From Thermoactinomyces intermedius (GTDB lineage: Bacteria > Bacillota > Bacilli > Thermoactinomycetales > Thermoactinomycetaceae), in the NCBI RefSeq assembly GCF_016055025.1, contig NZ_JAECVW010000010.1: DNA of 64,000 bases. One strand, given 5' to 3'. The position numbers and the translations under genes were made by a program. Below are positions 16,422-24,438 of the stretch, one piece after another; position 1 is the stretch's first letter; each line of letters begins with the position of its first letter. The notes beneath the pieces are model-generated. The model had not been told where the DNA came from. It saw only the letters and a program-made list of their open reading frames with translations, and made no database searches.

Positions 16422-17165
16422 TTAATGCATTTTGCGGTTTAACATTTCATCAATTTTTTCAAGCGGATCTTGCATCACCCGCTCGTTATTGATCATGAGG
16501 GTTCCTTTCGGATCATGGTATTCCCAGGAAAATTGACTGTTTAAGACCCGGTCGGAACGGATCAGCTCGATATCCATCCGGATCGACATATCCGTCACTT
16601 GGAAGAATACGTTCAATTCATCCACATATCCGTGATAACGGCCGGTCGGGCGGAACTGAAACATCTGGAAAAAAGGATAAGGTTTCTGTTGTGGATCATA
16701 TTCGTTATGTATCCGATACAAAATGAAATCAGCATCTTCAATTTTTTTCAAGATTTTTTGCACCAAATTTGCGGGCAAAACTTCGATTTTATCCAGATCG
16801 GTGGGATCCAGGCTCATTTTTATGTCCAATCCCGTCTTCAGATAAACAGGAAAGCTTCCCGTCGACATGGGCGTTTCCATGGGAAGTTTAATTTGAAACG
16901 GAATCTTTTTGATCTCGTCTTTTTGAATGATCATGGAATGGGACAAAGGATATTGTTGCATGAGATGGGAAGCTTTCCTCCCGTTTTTGGACACCGTCAC
17001 CAGCAGGTTCATGTAAATGCCATCGATTTGCTGTTCGGCTTGTCCCCCCCGAATTTTGATTTCTCCCTTGATGACATCCCCCGGCCGGAATGGTTCGTCC
17101 TCGATCTGCGCATCCACGGTGGTTCCGCCAATACCCAAACAGGCCAATGATTTATAAAGAACCAT
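16422..17165 (-). CDS. Spo0M family sporulation-control protein (paralogue 2)
   Basis: A 247-residue Spo0M homologue with MVLYKSLACLGIGGTTVDAQIE at the start and YLKTGLDIKMSLDPTDLDKIEVLP in the middle, the same landmarks as its neighbour. The ATG at 17165 is preferred over an earlier ATG because GAAAGG precedes it at 9 nt. It lies about 80 nt downstream of the pseudokinase-like gene and 43 nt upstream of paralogue 1, all on the minus strand. The two paralogues may act as a pair or as partners of the coiled-coil protein. That is inference. Confidence 0.87.
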   Translation of the reverse strand: MVLYKSLACLGIGGTTVDAQIEDEPFRPGDVIKGEIKIRGGQAEQQIDGIYMNLLVTVSKNGRKASHLMQQYPLSHSMIIQKDEIKKIPFQIKLPMETPMSTGSFPVYLKTGLDIKMSLDPTDLDKIEVLPANLVQKILKKIEDADFILYRIHNEYDPQQKPYPFFQMFQFRPTGRYHGYVDELNVFFQVTDMSIRMDIELIRSDRVLNSQFSWEYHDPKGTLMINNERVMQDPLEKIDEMLNRKMH

Positions 17166-17245
17166 ATTTTCAATCCTTTCCAGCTTCAAAATAAAAACCG
17201 TTTAAGAAGGAGAGAACAGGAAACCCGCTCTCTCTCTTGTCCATC

Positions 17246-18931
17246 TTATTTGGGATACATTTGGTTCATATACTCCTCGAACTGTTTCACCAATTCATCG
17301 TGATCTTTGTTCTCCTTGGCCAGTTTCTCCTTCCGCAAGCGTTCGCGGTCGTCTTGCTGCGATTGGGTGTTTTCTTTCGGTTGCCCGCTTTCATTTTTCG
17401 CTTTGTTTTCTTTTTCCAAATCCAACAAGCTGGCACGCGGTTTGGTGTCAGGGGTGATCAAGTAGTGCCTGGATGTTTGCTCCAACTCTTCGCGATGCCG
17501 TTCCAAGCGTTTTTTGGTCTGGCTTTCCAAAAGATCCCGTTGTTGCTGCAACAACTCCTCTTGGCGTCTTTTAAATTCTTCCTCTTGTTTTTGTAGCAAT
17601 GACTTCGCCATTTCTTCAAATTCTTTTTGCAGCTTCTCCCGCAATTCTTCTTCTTTTTTCTCCAAATCTTTTTGCTTCTGTTCCCACTTGATCCGTTCTT
17701 CTTCCACTTTGGCCAATTCTTGTTGCAGCCGCTCTTCTTGTTCCAATGCGATGCGTTCCTGCTCGAGCCGCTCTTGTTTCAAGCGCTCTTCTTCCAGGCG
17801 GGCTTTTTCTTCTTCTTCTTTCCGCTTTTGTTCTTCAAGCATGCGTTCTCTTTCCGCAATCTCCCGTTCCCAGTTCTCCCGTTGTTCCGGCTCTTCAATT
17901 TGTTGTTTAAACTCTTCTTTCTGCTTTTGCAACAGCTCTTGTTCCCGTTTTTCAAATTCCAGCCGCTGCCGCTCCAGCAACTCTTGCTGGCGCTTTTCCA
18001 ATTCTTTGCGCTGTTTTTCCAAGGCTTCTTTTTGTCTTTTTTCAAATTCGGCTTTCAAACTTGCGATATAATCTTCTTCCGGTAACTTCTGTTTTGTTTC
18101 AGTCGCTTCGGAGGTGACTTTTGCCGCCTCCGCCTTTTTGGGTTCTGCCGGTTCCCGGGTTTCAGACGCGGAAGAAACCGGGGTTGCGGAGGGCTGACGT
18201 TTCGCGGGAGATTTTCCGGATTTGGGGTCCTTCTTTTTCTCCCCGCCGCTGCCAAACAAACGGTCCAACAGACCCACTTTTTCATATTGCTTGATATGGG
18301 ACAAGACCGAATCAGGCGAGTCGTTTTGCAAGCTCCGTTGAATCAACCGCATCATCTTTTTCGATGCCTTGAAATCATTCGGCAATTTTTGAATCGGCTT
18401 ATCCACGGGCTCGCCGGATAAAAGGGAATAAAAAAAGGTTCCCCAATCAAATATGTTTTTTTGTGCCGTGATGGTTTCCGTACCGCAAAATAACACCTTC
18501 AGCTCCTCATCATCTTCTGTCACCCCGATATTTCCGGGATCCAAAAGCAAATACATCCGCATCGGATGCGCTCTCAAATCTTTTTCCAACAGAAGCAGCT
18601 GTTTTCCCCATTCAACCAGTTTCGCCTCTTCCACTTCTTGATTGGCAAAAACCTCCCGCAAAGGAAGGATGGGGACATAAGGGCGGACAAATACGATTGA
18701 ACGGTCTTCGGCATACACATCTTCATAAGGAATCACCAACGGATGTTCAAAGGAGCGGTAGTGCGCAATCGCACGGGAGATCGGCGCTTGTTTTTCCAAA
18801 CGGGATGACTGCAGGTAGTAGCGTTGCGAACCTTTCCGGGCAACTGCCAGTTCACCGTCAAAAAACCGGACGACATATTCGATTTGGTATAAATCTCTAT
18901 AACGCTCACCGACTTGAAATCTGAATGACAA
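17246..18931 (-). CDS. Pseudokinase-like protein with long charged coiled coil
   Basis: A 561-residue protein of no known name. Residues 1-225 read like a protein-kinase fold stripped of catalysis. GERYRDLYQIEYVV resembles the start of an N-lobe, VRPYVP (82-87) a hinge, DPGNIGVTEDDEELKVLFCG (131-150) lines up with the HRDxKPxN and DFG region, and FDWGTFFYSLLSGEP (161-175) with the helix F region. The HRD aspartate, the DFG aspartate, the glycine loop and the ATP lysine are all missing. A Ser/Pro/Lys linker (226-285) leads to about 225 residues of Glu/Gln/Lys/Arg heptads. There is no signal peptide or membrane helix. It differs from the T7SS pseudokinase EssB in lacking a membrane helix. It is followed by two spo0M genes on the same strand. 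Confidence 0.7.
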   Translation of the reverse strand: MSFRFQVGERYRDLYQIEYVVRFFDGELAVARKGSQRYYLQSSRLEKQAPISRAIAHYRSFEHPLVIPYEDVYAEDRSIVFVRPYVPILPLREVFANQEVEEAKLVEWGKQLLLLEKDLRAHPMRMYLLLDPGNIGVTEDDEELKVLFCGTETITAQKNIFDWGTFFYSLLSGEPVDKPIQKLPNDFKASKKMMRLIQRSLQNDSPDSVLSHIKQYEKVGLLDRLFGSGGEKKKDPKSGKSPAKRQPSATPVSSASETREPAEPKKAEAAKVTSEATETKQKLPEEDYIASLKAEFEKRQKEALEKQRKELEKRQQELLERQRLEFEKREQELLQKQKEEFKQQIEEPEQRENWEREIAERERMLEEQKRKEEEEKARLEEERLKQERLEQERIALEQEERLQQELAKVEEERIKWEQKQKDLEKKEEELREKLQKEFEEMAKSLLQKQEEEFKRRQEELLQQQRDLLESQTKKRLERHREELEQTSRHYLITPDTKPRASLLDLEKENKAKNESGQPKENTQSQQDDRERLRKEKLAKENKDHDELVKQFEEYMNQMYPK

Positions 18932-19183
18932 GATACTTCGCCTCCATCTTCCGTTCCCAAAATATATATAAACTCCGAAAAATCGGCATATATACCCAAT
19001 TTCAGCATATCACAGGATGATTCACAGAGACAATCCTCCCTAGGCATTTTCTGTGCATCACGTTACAATTGAAAAAGGGACTTGTTTCGTCAGTAGAAAA
19101 ATATGATGCATGGTTCCTGCACATGACGTTGTTTTCTCAAATCGTCATGAAATGTCACAATGGAGACGAAATGGGGGATATTC

Positions 19184-20476
19184 TTGAATATACAGCAATC
19201 GGAAAAACTTTATCAGGAAGCATTGGATGTCATTGTCGGCGGTGTCAACAGCCCATCACGGTCTTTTCGTGCAGTGGGAAACGGCACGCCCATCTTTATG
19301 AAAAAAGCACAAGGTGCTTATTTCTGGGATGAAGATGGAAACCGGTATATCGATTATCTCGCGGCCTTCGGCCCGATTATTTTGGGGCATGCCCATCCGG
19401 TGGTGACGGCGGCGATTGTTGAACAGGCCACCAACGGGGTGTTATACGGAACACCGACGGAAAAAGAAGTGCGTTTTGCACAAATGTTGCGGGAAGCCAT
19501 CCCGTCCATGGAACAAATCCGCTTCGTCAACAGCGGAACCGAAGCGGTTATGACAACCATCCGTTTGGCCCGCGCTTACACCAACCGCACCAAAATCCTG
19601 AAATTTGCAGGCTGTTACCACGGTCACTCTGACCTGGTTCTGGTGGCTGCCGGCTCAGGTCCTTCCACCCTCGGCACTCCCGACAGCGCCGGTGTGCCCG
19701 TCAGCATCGCCAATGAAGTGATCACCATCCCTTACAACAACATCGAAATCCTGGAAGAGACCATGGAAAAATGGGGAGACGAAATTGCCGCCATTTTGGT
19801 CGAGCCGTTGGTCGGAAACTTCGGGATCGTCCCGCCCAAACCGAATTTCCTGGAAACCATCAACCAATTGGCCCATCAAGCAGGCGCCTTGGTCATTTAC
19901 GATGAAGTGATCACCGCGTTCCGCTTTCATTACGGCGGAATCCAGGATTACTATCATGTGGAGCCGGATCTGACCGCCTTGGGCAAAATCATTGGCGGCG
20001 GACTTCCCATCGGGGCTTATGGTGGAAAAAGAGAAATCATGGAAAAAGTCTCCCCGATGGGGCCGATGTACCAAGCGGGAACGATGGCCGGAAATCCGCT
20101 GTCGATCTCCGCAGGCATGGCATGCATTGCAACCTTGAAGCAACCCAACACCTACGAACGGCTTGAAAAAATGGGCAAAACCTTAAACAATGAGATTTCC
20201 CGTTTGGCTGACAAATATGGCTTGAGCATCACAATCAATCAGGTGGGTGGAGCATTGACCGTCTACTTCACCGACCAGGAAGTGACCGACTACGAAGGAG
20301 CCCAAGCGGCCGACAGCGAACAATTCGGACAGTTTTTCCGGCTGATGCTGGAAGAAGGGGTTTACCTGGCGCCATCCAAATACGAAGCCTGGTTTTTGAC
20401 AACCCAGCATTCGGAAGAAGACATCCAATTCACTTTGCGTGCCGTCGAACGGGCTTTCAAAAAAATGAAACCGTAA
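19184..20476 (+). CDS. hemL: Glutamate-1-semialdehyde 2,1-aminomutase
   Basis: A 430-residue PLP enzyme that makes 5-aminolevulinate for haem synthesis by the C5 pathway. The PLP lysine is K268 in TALGKIIGGGLPIGAYGG, and the aminotransferase III core EPLVGNFGIVPPKP and YDEVITAFRF is intact. The sequence is nearest to the second Bacillus isozyme (GsaB/HemL2) rather than the HemL of the hemAXCDBL operon, which would lie elsewhere. The TTG at 19184 is chosen after GGGGG at 6 nt. The next gene, a truncated haemoglobin, is only 19 nt away, so a haem link is plausible. Confidence 0.92.
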   Translation: MNIQQSEKLYQEALDVIVGGVNSPSRSFRAVGNGTPIFMKKAQGAYFWDEDGNRYIDYLAAFGPIILGHAHPVVTAAIVEQATNGVLYGTPTEKEVRFAQMLREAIPSMEQIRFVNSGTEAVMTTIRLARAYTNRTKILKFAGCYHGHSDLVLVAAGSGPSTLGTPDSAGVPVSIANEVITIPYNNIEILEETMEKWGDEIAAILVEPLVGNFGIVPPKPNFLETINQLAHQAGALVIYDEVITAFRFHYGGIQDYYHVEPDLTALGKIIGGGLPIGAYGGKREIMEKVSPMGPMYQAGTMAGNPLSISAGMACIATLKQPNTYERLEKMGKTLNNEISRLADKYGLSITINQVGGALTVYFTDQEVTDYEGAQAADSEQFGQFFRLMLEEGVYLAPSKYEAWFLTTQHSEEDIQFTLRAVERAFKKMKP

Positions 20477-20495
20477 TTGAGGAAAAGGTGATTTG

Positions 20496-20894
20496 ATGGA
20501 CCGAAACGAACCAGTCACGATCTACGAAAAAATCGGGGGAGCAAAGAAAGTCCGGCAATTGGTCGAAGCTTTTTACCCGCGCGTCATCAAACATCCGCTT
20601 TTGAAGCCGATCTTTCCGGAAGACATCCGCCCCGTGATGGAGAAACAATACTTATTCCTCACGCAATTTTTCGGGGGACCCCCGCTTTACAGCGAAAAAT
20701 ACGGCCACCCCATGCTTCGGGCACGCCACATGCCTTTTCCCATCACCCCGGAAAGGGCCGAAGCCTGGCTGGAATGCATGAGCCAGGCATTGGATGAAGT
20801 GGAGATCCAAGGAAAAATCAGAGAAGTGATCTGGAGCCGTTTGGTCTTGACGGCCCACCACATGGTGAACCAACCTTCCAACCGGCAACTGTAA
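20496..20894 (+). CDS. Group II truncated haemoglobin
   Basis: A 132-residue globin of the trHbO type, like B. subtilis YjbI. The signature HPMLRARHMPFPITPERAEA contains the proximal haem ligand H78, and the B-helix tyrosine Y27 lies in EAFYPRV. These small oxygen-binding proteins have proposed roles in peroxide chemistry or partner-protein protection. The ATG at 20496 has AAAAGGTG upstream and follows hemL by 19 nt, so the two are probably cotranscribed. A strong terminator ends the unit. Confidence 0.92.
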   Translation: MDRNEPVTIYEKIGGAKKVRQLVEAFYPRVIKHPLLKPIFPEDIRPVMEKQYLFLTQFFGGPPLYSEKYGHPMLRARHMPFPITPERAEAWLECMSQALDEVEIQGKIREVIWSRLVLTAHHMVNQPSNRQL

Positions 20895-20896
20895 AC

Positions 20897-20930
20897 AAAA
20901 AAGCTCCGGAAACGGATCCGGGGCTTTTTT
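20897..20930. terminator. Bidirectional Rho-independent terminator
   Basis: The arms AAAAAAGCTCCGG (20897-20909) and CCGGGGCTTTTTT (20918-20930), with one G-T pair, are flanked by A and T runs. It sits between the convergent globin and excalibur-domain genes. Confidence 0.88.
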
Positions 20931-21307
20931 TAATCCAACCACTGGCGCCACCATTTTTTCAATACCGACAAAATCTCCTCCCACACACCTTTTTCCGCGG
21001 GATCTTTGTCCTTATGGACGTCCGGTCGCTGAACATTATTCGGATTGATGTGTTTCGGATCAAAACCGATCAACTCTTCACAAGCCAATCCATCCCGGTC
21101 ACTGTCCAAACCATCGATATTCAGATATTTGGACCCGCCTTTTTCTTCGAAATACTTCTGCGACCCGCTCCAGTTCTCAAACGAATGACAGCCCATCTCA
21201 TTGGCCCAGGTTTCACCGCTTGACAACCAAAAGGAAACCAAAAGAATCCATCCGCATACCACCCATCTTCGCAACCATCTTTCCCCCTTTCCGAAATCTC
21301 CGGTCAC
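20930..21307 (-). CDS. Secreted excalibur calcium-binding domain protein
   Basis: A 125-residue exported protein. An N-terminal signal peptide (hydrophobic stretch within residues 12-36, ending around TWAN) precedes a short mature protein with the excalibur signature DSDRDGLACEEL, a DxDxDG calcium-binding loop with paired cysteines (GCHSF, LACEEL). Such domains are extracellular and often accompany nucleases or wall proteins; here it stands alone with a basic, Trp-rich C-terminus. The GTG at 21307 has GAGGTG upstream; a TTG at 21274, which would shorten the N-region, is also possible. Confidence 0.78.
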   Translation of the reverse strand: MTGDFGKGERWLRRWVVCGWILLVSFWLSSGETWANEMGCHSFENWSGSQKYFEEKGGSKYLNIDGLDSDRDGLACEELIGFDPKHINPNNVQRPDVHKDKDPAEKGVWEEILSVLKKWWRQWLD

Positions 21308-21613
21308 ATCCCGTTCACCTCAACAGTCGCCTCATTCCATTTATACTCTTTAAGATAATTTTTTCCAATAACAAAGTTTGCCATCTGTCCGCAAAAATTC
21401 ATTTTGTTGACAGGCACTCAAACAAGATTTACCCCTTTTAAGCCGCTTGGTAAACATCCCGCAAAACATGAAAAAAGAAGGAATTTGATTAAAATTATTC
21501 CGTTTCCGCCCCTTTGCCGTTCGCAAAACTCTCCCGTTTTTTCGTGTGAATTCGGTCTTTTCGTTCTGTAATTTAGATGAAAATCCCGTTTTTTTGAAGG
21601 AAACCCCGGAAAA
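21308..21613. other. Intergenic region, about 300 bp, A+T rich
   Basis: The divergent gap between the excalibur gene and the hydrolase gene. It is A+T rich and presumably holds both promoters. No riboswitch, repeat or convincing small gene was recognised. Confidence 0.5.
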
Positions 21614-22729
21614 ATGCAGAATTATTTTATCCCGACATATTTATCCATTGATTATGATGAAAAGGCAGGGAAACAAATGTTTAAGAGTCAAACCCCCAAC
21701 AAAACGCCGGAGAATGGAACGGCAACCATTGAAACGATTCAACTGGGAATCGCAAAGCAAACCATTATGATACGGGGCCAAGACACCAGCCATCCGATTC
21801 TCTTGTTTTTGCACGGGGGTCCTGGATTTGCGCCAATCGGGTTTATCAGGCATTATCAAGAAGAACTGGAAAAGCACTTTATCGTGGTTCATTGGGATCA
21901 ACGGGGAGCCGGAAAATCTTTTTCCGCCAAAATGGATCCGAAAACCATCAACCTTGACCAGTTCGTCTCAGATACGCATGAATTGGTTCAAATCCTCTTG
22001 GAACGTTTTAAACAGAAAAAAATCTATTTGGCTGCTCACTCTTGGGGCAGTATCATCGGAGCACGCTTTGCCAAAAAATATCCGTCTTTGCTCCACGCCT
22101 ATATCGGCATCGGCCAAATGACGGATGTGCAAAAAAGCGTACTGCTCTCGTATCAGTTTGTATTGATTCATGCAAGGCAAAACCGGAAATTTCTGGCGAT
22201 GCGGGCTTTGAAACGCATCGGCTATCCACCATATAAAGATTTGCGCCGTGTGCTGGTACAGCGCAAGTGGCTGACTCGTTTCGGGGGATTGATTCGGAAG
22301 GGAAACCTTTTTCAATATTTGTCCAAAGGTTTTTTTTCTTCGGAGTATACCCTTTTGGACTGGATTAAGTGGATCCGGGGCTACCGGACTTCTTTCAAAC
22401 GGCTCATGCCCCAACTGATGCAAGTCAATCTTTTTGAGGAGATTCACGAACTGAAGGTTCCGGCTTATTTCTGTGTGGGCCGCTATGATTTTTACTCCCC
22501 TTTTGAGCTGCAGGAACAATTTTACGAGCAGCTGGATGCCCCCGTGAAAGACATGATTTGGTTTGAAAATTCGGCGCATGCGCCTCATCTTGAAGAATCA
22601 TCTTCGTTCCTCGTTTTGCTTTTGCGGGTTAAAGAAGAAAGCTTGTTATTCCAACAAAAAAAACTTCAAAATCAATCTCATCCAACGAACGGCAAAAACG
22701 CGGAGCCGGCCGTCAAGCACGCGCCCTAA
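21614..22729 (+). CDS. Alpha/beta hydrolase, proline-iminopeptidase-like
   Basis: A 371-residue hydrolase with HGGPGFAP as the oxyanion loop, HWDQRGAGKS, the nucleophile elbow AHSWGSIIGA (Ser), VGRYDFYSP (probable acid Asp) and NSAHAPHLEE (His). The order matches the S33 prolyl aminopeptidase and lactone-hydrolase branch. The substrate is unknown. Two starts are possible: ATG 21614, with AAGGA about 12 nt upstream, or ATG 21677 (MFKSQTPN), which is closer to where homologues begin. The C-terminal 50 residues are Lys/Gln-rich and not part of the fold. Confidence 0.82.
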   Translation: MQNYFIPTYLSIDYDEKAGKQMFKSQTPNKTPENGTATIETIQLGIAKQTIMIRGQDTSHPILLFLHGGPGFAPIGFIRHYQEELEKHFIVVHWDQRGAGKSFSAKMDPKTINLDQFVSDTHELVQILLERFKQKKIYLAAHSWGSIIGARFAKKYPSLLHAYIGIGQMTDVQKSVLLSYQFVLIHARQNRKFLAMRALKRIGYPPYKDLRRVLVQRKWLTRFGGLIRKGNLFQYLSKGFFSSEYTLLDWIKWIRGYRTSFKRLMPQLMQVNLFEEIHELKVPAYFCVGRYDFYSPFELQEQFYEQLDAPVKDMIWFENSAHAPHLEESSSFLVLLLRVKEESLLFQQKKLQNQSHPTNGKNAEPAVKHAP

Positions 22730-22865
22730 ACCGGTTTGGCCCGGATCTCGAATTTCTCATCTTTTACGGTTAACACATCAAAATTTTGCGTTCTTTTCCA
22801 TCATGGCCGGCTATTGCTTTGTAATCATCTGAAATCTCTTGTGACTCTACAAAAAAAGGCTTTAG

Positions 22866-22922
22866 ATCTCATGGAAAATATGAGAAAATAAGCTTAAGAG
22901 AAATTGATTGCTTCAATCAATT
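22866..22922. repeat. Two hairpins upstream of a small cysteine-rich protein gene
   Basis: TCTCAT and ATGAGA form a 6-bp stem around 22867-22885. A perfect 9-bp inverted repeat, AATTGATTG (22902-22910) and CAATCAATT (22914-22922), follows. Neither is followed by a T-run. The second is a candidate operator or 5'-UTR control element about 55 nt before the start codon. Confidence 0.45.
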
Positions 22923-22976
22923 CCTCCTTAGCGGAAGTGGGACACCACAAAACCGAATAAGGAGAGGATGATTCAG

Positions 22977-23186
22977 TTGAATTATAAAGATGATTTGCAT
23001 GGTGAAGACATTCTTTTGCCCGCTAATAAAACGGCTCCTTGTTCAATCTGTGGGAAAGAAGCATACTATGTTGAAATCAGCTTTGAATCCCCCATCTGTT
23101 CAAAAGAATGTGCAAAGCAGATGTGGAAAGAATATGTGGACACACAAGTATCCAGGAAATACAAAACGTTCAGTGATTTTTTATGA
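22977..23186 (+). CDS. Small cysteine-rich putative zinc-binding protein
   Basis: A protein of about 69 residues with CSICGKEAYYVE and SPICSKECAKQMW: two CxxC/CxxxC pairs that could bind one zinc ion. It is acidic at the N-terminus and basic at the end. I do not recognise a named family. The TTG at 22977 fits better because AAGGAGAGG is 9 nt upstream; an in-frame ATG at 22968 is only 3 nt from that site. It is monocistronic, with its own upstream hairpins and a terminator. Confidence 0.65.
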   Translation: MNYKDDLHGEDILLPANKTAPCSICGKEAYYVEISFESPICSKECAKQMWKEYVDTQVSRKYKTFSDFL

Positions 23187-23202
23187 ATAAGCATAAACGA
23201 TG

Positions 23203-23239
23203 AAAAAACACCGCATAGTCCAAGCTATCGGTGTTTTTT
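23203..23239. terminator. Bidirectional Rho-independent terminator
   Basis: The arms AAAAAACACCG (23203-23213) and CGGTGTTTTTT (23229-23239), extended by an inner ATAG/CTAT pairing, lie between convergent genes. Confidence 0.88.
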
Positions 23240-23252
23240 TAATTTCTGTCCT

Positions 23253-23984
23253 TCACGGCCGGGTTTCCTGCACATGAAGAGGACCAATATTCATTTTTTT
23301 CAAAGGAATCGAATTCTCCAATTCCGCTTTTTGATCCACAAACCGGTATTCCGGCAAGAGTGTTTTTTTCTTTAAATCGACAGGCATCATGATCATGGCT
23401 TCCCCGTTGACATCCACCACAGCATAAGGCTTTGGTTCCTCCATGTACACCAGATATTCCTTTTGGTTCATAGCAATCAAATAGCCGCAAGCCCTGGAAA
23501 TGGAAATCACCAGCACCATGAAAATCAGCCCGGCAATGAACCATTTTCGCTTGGAAACCATCCGGATCAACGCATAGGTAAAAGCAACATACAACAAAAA
23601 GAAAAACAGAAGCACTTCCACCGAATAATGGAACTCAAAACCCAACCGCAGCCCGAGCATAAATGCCACCGACCCGGGCAAAAAAACAGGTAAAACCCAT
23701 TTTCCATACCGGGCCACGATCGGGTATTGCAAATAGGCCAAAAGCACAAGCGAAACGATCACAAACGCAAAAATGGAGAGAATGATGGCATTTAACCCCA
23801 CGCCTGCATAAAGGGCAGGCAATCCAAAGTAAGCCTTGTAACTCACATCGGACAAATAAGCCGAAAAATACCCCAGTCCGGTGACCACCCCGATGGCAAT
23901 TCCCTCAGACACTTTCATAAACGGAATGGAGTGCAGAAAAGTCTTTGGATTGTTTAGGAGTTGATCTTTTAACAGATTATTCAT
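23253..23984 (-). CDS. Membrane protein of unknown function
   Basis: A 243-residue protein with about five hydrophobic helices between residues 25 and 170, followed by a soluble C-terminal part of about 70 residues containing YAVVDVNGEAMIMMPVDLKK, which probably forms a small beta domain. No catalytic motif was seen and no family is recognised. GGAGGAAAC precedes the ATG. It is isolated: terminators lie on both sides and the cta operon beyond runs in the same direction from its own transcript. Confidence 0.7.
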   Translation of the reverse strand: MNNLLKDQLLNNPKTFLHSIPFMKVSEGIAIGVVTGLGYFSAYLSDVSYKAYFGLPALYAGVGLNAIILSIFAFVIVSLVLLAYLQYPIVARYGKWVLPVFLPGSVAFMLGLRLGFEFHYSVEVLLFFFLLYVAFTYALIRMVSKRKWFIAGLIFMVLVISISRACGYLIAMNQKEYLVYMEEPKPYAVVDVNGEAMIMMPVDLKKKTLLPEYRFVDQKAELENSIPLKKMNIGPLHVQETRP

Positions 23985-24084
23985 GTTTCCTCCTGTTTTT
24001 TTAAAACGTGATCAATTTAACATAAAATAATTGATTATTAATCTATAATTCTTTTATATCTCCAGAGCCATTATATACAAAAAC

Positions 24085-24116
24085 AAAAGCCTCTTGCTAT
24101 CCAACAAGAGGCTTTT
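24085..24116 (-). terminator. Terminator of the cta operon
   Basis: The arms AAAAGCCTCTTG (24085-24096) and CAAGAGGCTTTT (24105-24116) are followed on the minus strand by GTTTTTGT. It lies about 10 nt after the ctaF stop. Confidence 0.88.
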
Positions 24117-24126
24117 GCAATGACCT

Positions 24127-24435
24127 TTACATCAAAAAGATTCCTACAACACAAACGACTGCGAAGAAAATGCCTGCCACAATAAATATCCTGTAGAAAG
24201 CCGTTCCTTTTTGATCCAGATGCATAAACGTAAACAGCTGCAGAAACACCTGCAACGCACCCAGGATCAAAAGAACCGGCAAGACCAGGTGTTCCGGTGC
24301 CACATCGGTGGCGACCAGGTAAAAAGCAGCCGCTGTCAACACGATCATCACGGCAAACGAAATGAGATGCTTCGTCACGCGCTCTGATTTATTGGCAGAC
24401 TGTCCGTTTGAAGACTGACTGACTTGTTGTGCCAC
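24127..24435 (-). CDS. ctaF: Cytochrome c oxidase subunit IV
   Basis: A 102-residue bacterial COX4 subunit with a Gln/Ser-rich N-terminus and three helices, including FLQLFTFMHLDQKG, the family hallmark. It supports assembly of the caa3 oxidase and has no redox centre. It is last in ctaBCDEF, 3 nt after ctaE, and is followed by the operon terminator. Confidence 0.9.
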   Translation of the reverse strand: MAQQVSQSSNGQSANKSERVTKHLISFAVMIVLTAAAFYLVATDVAPEHLVLPVLLILGALQVFLQLFTFMHLDQKGTAFYRIFIVAGIFFAVVCVVGIFLM

Positions 24436-24438
24436 CGT

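Noticed and set aside
17514..18085. Two long plus-strand frames, one Ser/Cys-rich and one Phe/Leu-rich
   Set aside because: They lie opposite the Glu/Lys/Gln coiled-coil part of the pseudokinase-like gene. Their odd composition is the complement of repeated Gln, Glu and Lys codons, and they lack ribosome sites.
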